Assembly (NCBI GenBank): GCA_022510785.1
Contig: JAFLSV010000001.1
Span: 122,591 to 186,590 of the forward strand
Length of the DNA: 64,000 nucleotides
Reading direction: 5' to 3'
Origin: Desulfovibrionaceae bacterium
Lineage (GTDB): Bacteria; Desulfobacterota; Desulfovibrionia; Desulfovibrionales; Desulfovibrionaceae
Shown piece by piece: positions 10,030-19,022 of the stretch (positions are counted from its first letter, which is position 1; the number at the start of each line of letters is the position of its first letter). The notes under the pieces are model-generated. The model did no database searches. It had not been told where the DNA came from and saw only the letters and a program-made list of their open reading frames with translations. The position numbers and the translations under genes were made by a program.

Positions 10030-10041
10030 GCAAACGTTTTC
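10030..10041 (+). promoter_or_regulatory. Candidate LacI-family operator 2 (GCAAACGTTTTC), abutting the lacI-type start codon
   Basis: Exact inverted copy of operator 1, immediately before ATG at 10042. Confidence 0.6.
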
Positions 10042-11070
10042 ATGAAACGGCGCGCAACCCTCAAAGATGTCGCTGATCTGGCCGGTGTCTCCCTGTCCAC
10101 CGTCTCCCGCGCTCTCCGCATGCCCGAGCTTTTCACCCAGGAGACGGTGGACAGGGTCTGCAGCGCCGCGGCAAAACTCTCGTATGTGCCCAATGCCGCA
10201 GCCAGCACACTTTCCCGGCGGCGCTCCAACACCATAGGCATCATTATGCCTTCCCCGGAATATTCCGCTTTTGCGGGCAACCTGCTTGCCATCCAGCGGG
10301 TATGCAGCGAACGGAATTATTCCTTCAAGCTGGAGTTTACGGATTTTTCTCCTGAAAAAGAACTGATGGCGCTCAAGCATTTTGAGGAACACCGCGTTGA
10401 AGGCGCCATCCTGGTGGGCATTGATGCGGAGCACATTCCCCTGTTAAAACAGCTCGATCACAACGGCATCAGGAACATTCTGCTTTGGGAAAAAAGCGAA
10501 AATATTTCCAACTACATCGCCATCGACAACGAGCGCGCCACCCTGCAGGGACTGGAATATCTCTACAATCTGGGGCACAGGCGGATCGCCTATATGCTTG
10601 GGCCCTATTCGTGCACGCTCCGCAACCGTGAAAAACAAAACGCCTATGTAAAGTTCATCCGTGAACACGATTTGGAACTGGACGCCGACCTCATCACGTC
10701 TCAGCCGCCCACGTTTTTCATGGGCAAGGAGGCTATGCGCCGTTTTCTGAAACTGGGCAATCCTCCGACCGCGGCGTTCTGCGTCAATGATAATCTGGCT
10801 ATCGGAGCCGTCCGCGCCGTTCGCGAGGCCGGGCTCCGGGTTCCCGAAGATATTTCCATCTGCGGTTTTGATGACATTTCCATCTCCGCGTACCTCGATA
10901 TCCCCTTAACAAGCATACGAACCCCCATCCTTGAAATGGGCGAGATTGCGGCAAGTCTGCTCATTGAAGCCATTGAAAACGACAGTGACCTGAACGTCCA
11001 GTATCTTCTCGATACTCAGCTTGTGGTTCGGGGAACCTGCGCCAGAGCCCCGCGGGAGGAACAGGCATGA
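10042..11070 (+). CDS. LacI-family transcriptional regulator
   Basis: HTH MKRRATLKDVADLAGVSLSTVSRALR; periplasmic-binding-like domain IGIIMPSPEYSAFAGNLL; CGFDDISISAYLDIPLTSI. Confidence 0.93.
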   Translation: MKRRATLKDVADLAGVSLSTVSRALRMPELFTQETVDRVCSAAAKLSYVPNAAASTLSRRRSNTIGIIMPSPEYSAFAGNLLAIQRVCSERNYSFKLEFTDFSPEKELMALKHFEEHRVEGAILVGIDAEHIPLLKQLDHNGIRNILLWEKSENISNYIAIDNERATLQGLEYLYNLGHRRIAYMLGPYSCTLRNREKQNAYVKFIREHDLELDADLITSQPPTFFMGKEAMRRFLKLGNPPTAAFCVNDNLAIGAVRAVREAGLRVPEDISICGFDDISISAYLDIPLTSIRTPILEMGEIAASLLIEAIENDSDLNVQYLLDTQLVVRGTCARAPREEQA

Positions 11071-12374
11071 CTATAACACGCGTTGCTGTTGCATCCCTCG
11101 GGGCAAAAACCATAGACTCTCCCATCTGCAGCGGAAAAATCGCTGACGATGCGCGCATCGAGCTTTCTCTGGGGCCCAATATATTCTCGGATTTGACCGA
11201 CTACCACAGCTATTCTTTCGAACTTGGCGGGGCGAGGGAAAAAATTTATTTTGATCCGGACGCGAGCAGATGCGCCATCGTGACCTGCGGCGGCCTGTGC
11301 CCCGGCCTGAATGACATCATCCAGTCGCTTGTCTGGACGGCGTGCCACAATTACGGTGTTCGTTCCGTTATCGGCATCAGGCATGGATTGCAGGGTTTCA
11401 TCCCCGATAACGGGCTGGAGCCCATGGAACTGGATCCCGGCAAAGTCTTCCAGATCCATGAACTTGGCGGCTCCATCCTTGGCACCTCGCGCGGGCCTCA
11501 ACCAACGGATGTCATCGTCGACAGGCTTGAGCGGCTTAATATAAACATGCTGTTCATCATAGGCGGCGATGGAACCATGCACGCCGCGCAGGACATCTAT
11601 CATGAAATAACCCGCAGGGGCCGCGCCATCTCCGTGACAGGAATTCCCAAAACTGTTGACAATGACATCAATTTCATTCCCAAATCCTTTGGCTTTGAAA
11701 CAGCGGTGGAAAAGGCTTCTGAAGCGATACGCTGCGCGTATATCGAAGCGACGAGCGTCTTGAACGGCGTGGGCCTGGTCAAGCTCATGGGCAGGGAATC
11801 CGGCTTCATCGCGGCGAATGCGTCACTTGCCATTCGCGAGGCCGATTTCGTTCTTGTTCCCGAAGTCCCTTTCACCATGGAGGGCAAACACGGCCTTCTT
11901 CAGGCCCTTGAAAACAGGCTTATTCAAAACAGGCATGCGGTTATCGTCGTCGCCGAAGGGGCCGGCCAGGATCTTTTCCAGACGACAAACAAGTGCGATG
12001 CCTCCGGCAACAGGAAGCTGGAAGATATTGCCGCCTTCATGCTGGCACGGTTCAAAACCTACTTCGCGGAGCGCGGCATTCCCTATTATCCGAAATACTT
12101 CGACCCGGGCTATCTTATTCGCGCAACACCGGCCAATACCTACGACAGGCAGTATTGCGGAAATCTGGGCCAGAACGCCGTTCATGCCGCCTTCAGCGGG
12201 CGAACGGGAATGGTGGTCGCACGGATCATGGACAAAATCGTCCATGTTCCGCTTGAGCTTGTCACCGCCAGGCGCAGGGTCATCAACCCCCACTCTGATT
12301 TGTGGCGGGCAGTCATGGAAATGACGGGACAAGGAGATCTGAATGATCGGGAATCCTGTCCCGGTACTGTATAA
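11067..12374 (+). CDS. ATP-type 6-phosphofructokinase family protein (long PFK clade)
   Basis: CGGLCPGLNDII, GTSRGPQ, IGGDGTMHAA, GIPKTVDNDI, MGRESGFIA motifs. Confidence 0.88.
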   Translation: MTITRVAVASLGAKTIDSPICSGKIADDARIELSLGPNIFSDLTDYHSYSFELGGAREKIYFDPDASRCAIVTCGGLCPGLNDIIQSLVWTACHNYGVRSVIGIRHGLQGFIPDNGLEPMELDPGKVFQIHELGGSILGTSRGPQPTDVIVDRLERLNINMLFIIGGDGTMHAAQDIYHEITRRGRAISVTGIPKTVDNDINFIPKSFGFETAVEKASEAIRCAYIEATSVLNGVGLVKLMGRESGFIAANASLAIREADFVLVPEVPFTMEGKHGLLQALENRLIQNRHAVIVVAEGAGQDLFQTTNKCDASGNRKLEDIAAFMLARFKTYFAERGIPYYPKYFDPGYLIRATPANTYDRQYCGNLGQNAVHAAFSGRTGMVVARIMDKIVHVPLELVTARRRVINPHSDLWRAVMEMTGQGDLNDRESCPGTV

Positions 12375-12388
12375 CAATGGAGCGTGCT

Positions 12389-13207
12389 ATGAACGAACGT
12401 GCTTTGGCAGAACTCAAAAACCTGAGCAATGAGGGACGCAGGCATCTCATCAGGATGATCGGCAAGGTCGGCGTTGGGCATGTGGGGGGGGCTCTGTCTG
12501 TCCTTGATGTCATGGTGTATCTTTATTTTCGGGAACTGAATCTTCGCCCGGACGATGCGCGCTGGTCCGAGCGTGACCGCTTTGTCATGTCCAAGGGACA
12601 TGCGGGCCCCGCTCTGTACACCGTGCTTGCCATGCGCGGCTTTTTTGGCCTTGACAGGCTGGAAACGCTCAACAGCCTGGGCACGAATCTTCCCAGCCAC
12701 TGCGACATGAAGCGCACCACAGGCGTCGATATGACCGCCGGCTCGCTGGGACAGGGCCTTTCCGCCGCTGTCGGCATGGCGTTGGCCGCGCGCATGGATA
12801 AAAAAAGCTATCGCGTCTACTGCATCGTCGGAGATGGTGAAATGCAGGAAGGTCAGATATGGGAAGCCGCCATGTATGCAGGTTCTCAACAGTTGGACAA
12901 CCTTGTGGTTATTGTTGACGATAACGGCATGCAGATTGACAACTATACTGACGCAATCAATAGTGTGCGTCCAATTGATAAACGCCTTGAATCATTTGGA
13001 TTTGAGACAATATCCATTGATGGGCATGATTTTAATCAGATGGAATTTGCCTTTTATAAGGCAAAAACAATAAAAAAACATCCAACAGCCATCATCATGT
13101 CCACGGTCAAAGGCAAAGGCTTTACTTTCTGTGAAGGAAAGATCGGCTCTCATAACATGGCCGTCAGTTCTGAAGATCTTGCCGGCGCACTGAACGAACT
13201 TGCCTAA
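12389..13207 (+). CDS. Transketolase, N-terminal (TPP-binding) subunit
   Basis: GHVGGALSVLDVMVYLYF, SKGHAGPALY, GSLGQGLSAAVGMALA, VGDGEMQEGQIWEAAM. Confidence 0.92.
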   Translation: MNERALAELKNLSNEGRRHLIRMIGKVGVGHVGGALSVLDVMVYLYFRELNLRPDDARWSERDRFVMSKGHAGPALYTVLAMRGFFGLDRLETLNSLGTNLPSHCDMKRTTGVDMTAGSLGQGLSAAVGMALAARMDKKSYRVYCIVGDGEMQEGQIWEAAMYAGSQQLDNLVVIVDDNGMQIDNYTDAINSVRPIDKRLESFGFETISIDGHDFNQMEFAFYKAKTIKKHPTAIIMSTVKGKGFTFCEGKIGSHNMAVSSEDLAGALNELA

Positions 13208-13217
13208 GGAGCGAACC

Positions 13218-14162
13218 ATGCTCGAAGAACTTGAAATGCGTAACGTCTATGGCGAGATGATGGTGGAACTTGCTGCCAGGGATCCCCGCATTGTGTCCCT
13301 CCAGGCCGATCTGACCGGCGGTCACGGGATGAAAGGTTTTCAGCAGGCCTATCCTGACCGCCACTTCAATATTGGCGTTGCCGAAGCCAACATGGTGGGC
13401 GTGGCAGCCGGGATGGCAGCATGCGGCAAGGTTCCGTTCGTTCATTCCTTCGCCACTTTTTCCACCAGGCGCTGCTTCGACCAGATCGCCATTTCCGTCT
13501 GCTATGCCGGGCTGAACGTCAAAATCGTGGGTTCCGATCCCGGTGTGGGCGCGGAGCTGAACGGCGGCACGCACATGGCGCTGGAAGACACCGGGATCAT
13601 GCGCACGCTGCCCGGAATGACCATTTTTGAACCCGTCGATAATACCCAGCTGAGGCAGGCCCTTCCGCAAATTGTCGATTACGACGGCCCGGTCTATATC
13701 AGGCTTTTCCGCAAGAAGCCTGAAAAAATTTTTGGCGAGGGCTATACCTTCCAGTGGGGCAAGGCCGATGTGCTCCAGGAAGGAACGGACGTCACGCTCA
13801 TCGCCTCCGGGGTCTGCGTCGCGGAATCCCTTGAAGCGGCGAGTCTGCTTGAGGCCGATGGCGTTTCCGCGCGGGTGCTGGCCGTGCACACCATCAAACC
13901 CATTGATACGGAAAGCATCGTGAAATCGGCACAGCTCACCGGAGCAGTCGTGACCGCGGAAAACCACAACATTATCAACGGGCTGGGCAGTGCTGTTGCC
14001 GAGGTTCTCGCGGAAAATCATCCGGTTCCCATGGAACGGATCGGGGCGCGCGACCGCTTTGGCGAAGTCGGCAAGGCCGCTGACCTCAAAAAGGTTTTGG
14101 GCATCACCGCGGCCGATATCGCCTGCGCCGCAAAAAAAGCCCTTTCCCGCAAGGCTTTGTGA
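13218..14162 (+). CDS. Transketolase, C-terminal subunit
   Basis: NIGVAEANMVGVAAGMAACGKVPFVHSFATFSTRRCFDQI; own AAGGAG ribosome-binding site upstream of ATG. Confidence 0.92.
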   Translation: MLEELEMRNVYGEMMVELAARDPRIVSLQADLTGGHGMKGFQQAYPDRHFNIGVAEANMVGVAAGMAACGKVPFVHSFATFSTRRCFDQIAISVCYAGLNVKIVGSDPGVGAELNGGTHMALEDTGIMRTLPGMTIFEPVDNTQLRQALPQIVDYDGPVYIRLFRKKPEKIFGEGYTFQWGKADVLQEGTDVTLIASGVCVAESLEAASLLEADGVSARVLAVHTIKPIDTESIVKSAQLTGAVVTAENHNIINGLGSAVAEVLAENHPVPMERIGARDRFGEVGKAADLKKVLGITAADIACAAKKALSRKAL

Positions 14163-14173
14163 AGGAGGCTGGC

Positions 14174-15064
14174 ATGCTGTCCATAGGTGTTATCGGACTT
14201 GGAATCATGGGCCGCCGATGCGCCCTGAAACTGAAAGAACACGGTTTTCAAATTGCCGGCTATGATGCGTTTCCCGCGGCCTCGCGCAAAGCCGCCGAAG
14301 AGGGTATCGCGCTGCTGCCCACGCCGGCCGCCGTTGCCTCTGCTTCCGATGTCGTTATCATGTTCGTCCCCGGCCCCGAGGAAAGCATCTCCGTCGGCCT
14401 TGGACGCGACGGCCTCATCGAAGGCATTTCCGAAGCCAAGATCGTCCTCAACATGAGCACGGTTGATCCCGCCACCAATGAAAGGCTTGCCGCCGCCTTT
14501 GCCGAAAAAAAGGCATACGTTCTGGACAGTCCCGTCCTCGGCTCTCCCGAAGGCATCGGGCATTGGGCCTTTGCCATTGGCGGCGAGGAAGAGGCGTATG
14601 CGCGGATCAGGCATGTGCTTCTTCCGCTGTGCGGCAGTGAAGACAGGATATTCCGCACCGGAGGCATAGGAAGCGCCAACAAGCTGAAGCTTCTCAACAA
14701 TATGTTACTCGGCACGATTAATGCTGGCATTTCGGAAATTTTTGCGCTGGCGGAACACATGGGGCTTTCTCCCCAGACGCTGTTCCGCGCCGCCAAGGCC
14801 TGCAAGGGCCGTGTGCTCAGCCTGGCCTACGAGCAGTTTGCCGATCGGACAGTTCGCGATGAGTATGAAGATCCCATTTTCTCTCTGGCCATGCTGATCA
14901 AAGACAACAAACTCTGTCTTGATATGGCGCGGGCCAATAACGCCCCGCTCATCGTCGCAACGGCTGTGGACTACCTGCACCGCATTGCGGCGGCTCACCC
15001 CGGCTATGGCAGCCTTGATTCGTCCATCGCGTGGAAGAGTGTCAAGGATTCCTGGGAAAAGTAA
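14174..15064 (+). CDS. NAD(P)-dependent 3-hydroxyisobutyrate dehydrogenase-family oxidoreductase
   Basis: IGVIGLGIMGRRCALKL, STVDPATNERLA, GSANKLKLLNNMLL motifs; start taken at MLSIGVIG. Confidence 0.87.
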   Translation: MLSIGVIGLGIMGRRCALKLKEHGFQIAGYDAFPAASRKAAEEGIALLPTPAAVASASDVVIMFVPGPEESISVGLGRDGLIEGISEAKIVLNMSTVDPATNERLAAAFAEKKAYVLDSPVLGSPEGIGHWAFAIGGEEEAYARIRHVLLPLCGSEDRIFRTGGIGSANKLKLLNNMLLGTINAGISEIFALAEHMGLSPQTLFRAAKACKGRVLSLAYEQFADRTVRDEYEDPIFSLAMLIKDNKLCLDMARANNAPLIVATAVDYLHRIAAAHPGYGSLDSSIAWKSVKDSWEK

Positions 15065-15088
15065 CCACATCGTTATGGAGGAAAAACT

Positions 15089-16252
15089 ATGCCTTTCTCC
15101 CATCTGACTGTTAAAAAGATCGTACATGGCATTGGCTCTGTCAAAGACGCGCCAAAGGAAGTAAAGGCTCTCGGAGGTTCCCGCGTCCTCATTGTAACCG
15201 ATCCCGGCCTTGCCCAGCTCGGCGTTCAGAAAGTTCTTGAAGACGCCCTCACCGAAGGCGGCATCGCATGGGAACTTTTTGCCAAGGCGGAACTCGAACC
15301 GTCCATGGACTCCATTCAGGCCTGCGCTGACGCGGCGAAGAACTTCGGCGCCGATGTGCTTATCGGCTTCGGCGGCGGAAGCGCCCTTGATTCCGCCAAG
15401 GCCGCTTCCGTTCTTCTTTCCAATGAAGGCCCCATTGAAAAATATTTTGGTATGCAGAAGGTTCCCTGCCCCACACTTCCCAAAATCCTCATCCCCACCA
15501 CGGCGGGCACGGGCAGTGAAATGACCAATATCGCCGTTCTTGCCGACACGAAGAACGGCGGCAAGCAGGGGGTGTGCTCCGACTATATGTACGCCGACAC
15601 CGTGCTGCTTGATCCTTCGCTCACTGTGGGCCTTCCCCCCCGCGTGACCGCCATCACCGGTGTGGACGCCTTCGTTCACGCCATGGAATCCTATTGCGGC
15701 ATCGCGGCGACACCCTTCACGGACGCGCTCGACCTCGCCGCCATGAGGCTTATCTGCGCCAATATCCGTCAGGCCTATGCCAACGGGCAAAACCTTGAAG
15801 CCCGTCAGGCCATGCTCTACGGTTCCGCCCTTGCCGGCATGGGCTTCGGCAATACGCAGAATGGCATCATCCACGCCATCGGCACCACACTTCCCGTGGA
15901 ATGTCATATTCCGCACGGCCTGGCCATGGCCATCTGCGGGCCCTTCTCGGTGGGCTTCAACTACATCGCCAATCCCGACAAGTACGCCCTGGTCGCCGAC
16001 CTGCTTCGCGGCGCCGACCGCGCCGCTTCCATGAGCGTGCTTGAGCGCGCCGCTGATGTGGAAGCCGCCTTCCGTGCCCTGCTTGCTGACCTCAATATCG
16101 AGACCGGGCTCAGCAGGTACCGGGTGAAACGCGAAGACCTGCCCGCATGCGCCGACCGGGCGTTTGCCGCCAAGCGTCTGCTCAACAACAACCCTCGCAC
16201 GGCCAGCCGTGACCAAATCCTGGCGCTGCTGGAAGCCAATTTTGAAGTCTGA
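15089..16252 (+). CDS. Iron-containing alcohol dehydrogenase
   Basis: GFGGGSALDSAKAAS, PTTAGTGSEMTNIAVL, DAFVHAMESY, HAIGTTLPVECHIPHGLAMAI metal-site motifs. Confidence 0.92.
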   Translation: MPFSHLTVKKIVHGIGSVKDAPKEVKALGGSRVLIVTDPGLAQLGVQKVLEDALTEGGIAWELFAKAELEPSMDSIQACADAAKNFGADVLIGFGGGSALDSAKAASVLLSNEGPIEKYFGMQKVPCPTLPKILIPTTAGTGSEMTNIAVLADTKNGGKQGVCSDYMYADTVLLDPSLTVGLPPRVTAITGVDAFVHAMESYCGIAATPFTDALDLAAMRLICANIRQAYANGQNLEARQAMLYGSALAGMGFGNTQNGIIHAIGTTLPVECHIPHGLAMAICGPFSVGFNYIANPDKYALVADLLRGADRAASMSVLERAADVEAAFRALLADLNIETGLSRYRVKREDLPACADRAFAAKRLLNNNPRTASRDQILALLEANFEV

Positions 16253-16285
16253 GCATTTGCCGGCAGGGCGTTAATCTTTTACCGG

Positions 16286-16321
16286 AACGGAGTTTTTCTC
16301 ATGCATGAGAAAAACTCCGTT
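16286..16321. terminator. Perfect 36-nt palindrome, bidirectional terminator candidate
   Basis: AACGGAGTTTTTCTCATG|CATGAGAAAAACTCCGTT between convergent Fe-ADH (+) and recJ (-). Confidence 0.75.
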
Positions 16322-16332
16322 TTCTGATTAAT

Positions 16333-18042
16333 CTACAGCAGTTCGATATCGCGAATTTTTATATCGACATTGGCGATACCGTTATACATGTCAATGCTGG
16401 GACTGTATGCCAGGCGCAGACGCTTTCCCGTCATGGAGGAGGGCAGAACGCCGGCCTGCCTCCAGGCTTTGGCATGAAGAATGGTGCCGCAGCTTTCATC
16501 CTGCAATTCCAAATCGACATGGTCGCGCTGAGAGCCGAACAGTTTGCGGCCGAGCACGGTCAGGGGCGGCGAGGCAAACACCGGTTCAGGGTTGCCCACG
16601 CCAAAGGGCTGAAGCATTTCCAGTTCTTTTAAGAACGTGAAATCCGAGGCTGCCGCGAAATTGAGTTCGCCGTCCAGCGTCAGGCTGGACGGCGCGGGCG
16701 TGTCGCCCAGTTCAGCCCGAGCGACACTCAGGAAGCGTTCACGAAATTCCTTCAGACGGCTGGGTTCCATCCGGACTCCGGCCGCCATGCGGTGACCGCC
16801 GTATCCAACCAGCAGGTCAGCGCAACGGCTCAGGCCCTGGTGCAGATCAAAAGACGGGACAGATCGTCCGGAACCCTTCAGGGTTTCGCCATCGGCACAG
16901 AGAATCACCGCGGGCTTGTTATAGCGCTCCACCATGCGGGATGCCACAATGCCGATAACTCCCTGGTTCCAGTCCGCTCCGGCCAGCACCAGGGCTGGAT
17001 CAGCCAGGCAGGCTTCGGCCTGCACCCGGGCTTCTTCCACAATCTGTTCTTCCTGGCGGCGGCGCTCCGTATTGTGATCGTTGAGCTGGCGGGCGAGTTC
17101 GGCGGCCCGGTTATGGTCATCGCAGCAGAGCAAGTCCAGGGCCAGTGTCGCATGGGCCATGCGTCCCGCCGCATTGAGGCGCGGAGCCAGGCTGAAGACA
17201 ACCTGCCCCGCGCCGAGGAACGCCAATGGTTGATAGCCGCTGACAACTTTCAGCTCTGCCACGCCTGGACGACGGGCCTCCGCAATTTTGAGCAGCCCAT
17301 TTTTGACCAGAATGCGGTTCTGACCCTCCAGGCTGACCATGTCAGCCAAAGTGCCCAACGCCACAAGATCAAGGGTCTGGCGCATATCAAACCTGGGACG
17401 CCCCAGGGCGGCCAGCCGGCTGTTGATTTCAGCCATAAGAAAAAAGGCCACGCCAACCCCGGCAAGAGAGGCGCAGGGGCAATCTCCAAGCCGGGGATTG
17501 CACAGCACATCGGCAGGCGGCAGCGTTGCGGGGGGCAGATGGTGATCGCTGACCACCACCTCCATGCCCAATTCCCGCGCGCGGGCTATGGCCGCCGTGT
17601 CAGAGATGCCGCAATCCACAGTGAGCAGCATGCCTACGCCTGACGCGGCCAGTCGCTCCACATGCTCCACGTTGAGCCCGTACCCTTCGGCCAGCCGATC
17701 CGGCAGATGCCATTCCACCAGAAAGCCGTGATGGCGCAACACCTGCATGACCAGAGCCGTGGCCGTGACCCCGTCCACATCATAGTCACCCCACACGGCG
17801 AGGCGTTTGCCCGTGGTGAGGCCGTGCATCAGCAGATCAGCGGCCTCGCCCACTCCGGGCCAGGCTGTCGGCATGGCCAGATGCCGCAGCATGGGGCTGA
17901 GAAACAGGCGCATTTCATCGGTGTCACGCACATTTCGCCGCCACAGAAGTGACGCAAGACGGGGCGAAACACCTGATGCATCCGCGAGGTTGGGCGGTTC
18001 GGGCGCGCCGTCCCGACGCTGCCGGAAAGTCCAGGTTTTCAT
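16333..18042 (-). CDS. recJ: Single-stranded-DNA-specific exonuclease RecJ
   Basis: WGDYDVDGVTATALV, VSDHHLPP, NPRLGDCPCASLAGVGVAF, GGHRMAAGVRM. Confidence 0.93.
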   Translation of the reverse strand: MKTWTFRQRRDGAPEPPNLADASGVSPRLASLLWRRNVRDTDEMRLFLSPMLRHLAMPTAWPGVGEAADLLMHGLTTGKRLAVWGDYDVDGVTATALVMQVLRHHGFLVEWHLPDRLAEGYGLNVEHVERLAASGVGMLLTVDCGISDTAAIARARELGMEVVVSDHHLPPATLPPADVLCNPRLGDCPCASLAGVGVAFFLMAEINSRLAALGRPRFDMRQTLDLVALGTLADMVSLEGQNRILVKNGLLKIAEARRPGVAELKVVSGYQPLAFLGAGQVVFSLAPRLNAAGRMAHATLALDLLCCDDHNRAAELARQLNDHNTERRRQEEQIVEEARVQAEACLADPALVLAGADWNQGVIGIVASRMVERYNKPAVILCADGETLKGSGRSVPSFDLHQGLSRCADLLVGYGGHRMAAGVRMEPSRLKEFRERFLSVARAELGDTPAPSSLTLDGELNFAAASDFTFLKELEMLQPFGVGNPEPVFASPPLTVLGRKLFGSQRDHVDLELQDESCGTILHAKAWRQAGVLPSSMTGKRLRLAYSPSIDMYNGIANVDIKIRDIELL

Positions 18043-18064
18043 GACTGCGCCGCGGGCCTTGCCA

Positions 18065-18922
18065 TCAGGAGGCGGCGTCAGCGGAAGCGTTTTCCTGCTC
18101 CGCCGCGGCGGAATCGGCGGGCTCGGCGGAATTTTCCCCGGCAGGCGCAGATTTGGGCACGAGCAGTGCCTGAGCCTGTTCGGCGCTCAGCAGGCCTTTC
18201 GTCTCCATCCAATGCAGAAACTTATGGGCCGTTTCGTTGTCTGGTGAAATTTCCAGGGCTTTGCCCAAAAATTCGGCGCAGTGGGGGATGTCTTTTAGCT
18301 CCAGATAAACCCTGGCAATGTTGATATACAGATTTTCGTCTTGCTGGGTCAGATCCAGGGCGCGGAGATAATATTCCAGAGACTGCGAAAACATTTTGTT
18401 TTTCCGCAGATTGATGCCGAATTCGTTAAAAAGGTGTTTGTGTTCTTCTTCATAGGCGCCGTCCAGCTTAATCAGGCGGGAAAAAATATTTTCGGCCTTG
18501 TCGGTTTCCCCTCGGGTGAGATAGGTCAACCCTATGCCGAAATTGGCGCGCACATTGTCCACATCCACCTGCAAGGCGTTATCGTACTCAAACTCCGCGC
18601 TGAAGGTTTCACCTTTTTCCCGGGCGGCGTCTGCCCGATCTATGGTTTCGGAGAGTTCGCGCATTTTGGGATAGACAGTCTGAACGTAAAACTCCGGCTC
18701 CGGGGAAAATTTTTCGATAAGTTCATCTTTAGTGATATAGCGCTTGTTGCCAGTGGGCACATAGTTACTGTTAATTGGCTGGACATAAAGACGGCCATCC
18801 GCGTCCTCTTCCGCAAACCAGAAGGTTTTGGCCACGGTTTTGCGGGTTGTGGTGCCGGTACCTACCTTGCGCACTTCCTGAGAGGAAAAAACGCCCCTTA
18901 TTTTATCATTGGCGGCTTGCAT
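18065..18922 (-). CDS. Tetratricopeptide repeat protein
   Basis: TPR-like helices (NFGIGLTYLTRGETDKAENIFSRLI, ENLYINIARVYLELKDIPHCAEFLGKALEISPDN). Confidence 0.75.
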   Translation of the reverse strand: MQAANDKIRGVFSSQEVRKVGTGTTTRKTVAKTFWFAEEDADGRLYVQPINSNYVPTGNKRYITKDELIEKFSPEPEFYVQTVYPKMRELSETIDRADAAREKGETFSAEFEYDNALQVDVDNVRANFGIGLTYLTRGETDKAENIFSRLIKLDGAYEEEHKHLFNEFGINLRKNKMFSQSLEYYLRALDLTQQDENLYINIARVYLELKDIPHCAEFLGKALEISPDNETAHKFLHWMETKGLLSAEQAQALLVPKSAPAGENSAEPADSAAAEQENASADAAS

Positions 18923-19022
18923 GAGAATTCAACCTCCGCTGTCAACACGGTCAATCTGACCGGAAATCCTGGAAAAGTCTGGAGCATCCCCGTATGAAAC
19001 GCTCCAGCGGTATACACCCCTA

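Noticed and set aside
12389-14162. Split transketolase considered as a frameshifted pseudogene
   Set aside because: Each half has its own start and the C-subunit has a good AAGGAG ribosome-binding site; two-subunit transketolases are a known family arrangement.
14705-16216. 503-aa minus-strand ORF
   Set aside because: Antisense to the Fe-ADH gene, which has all metal-binding motifs.
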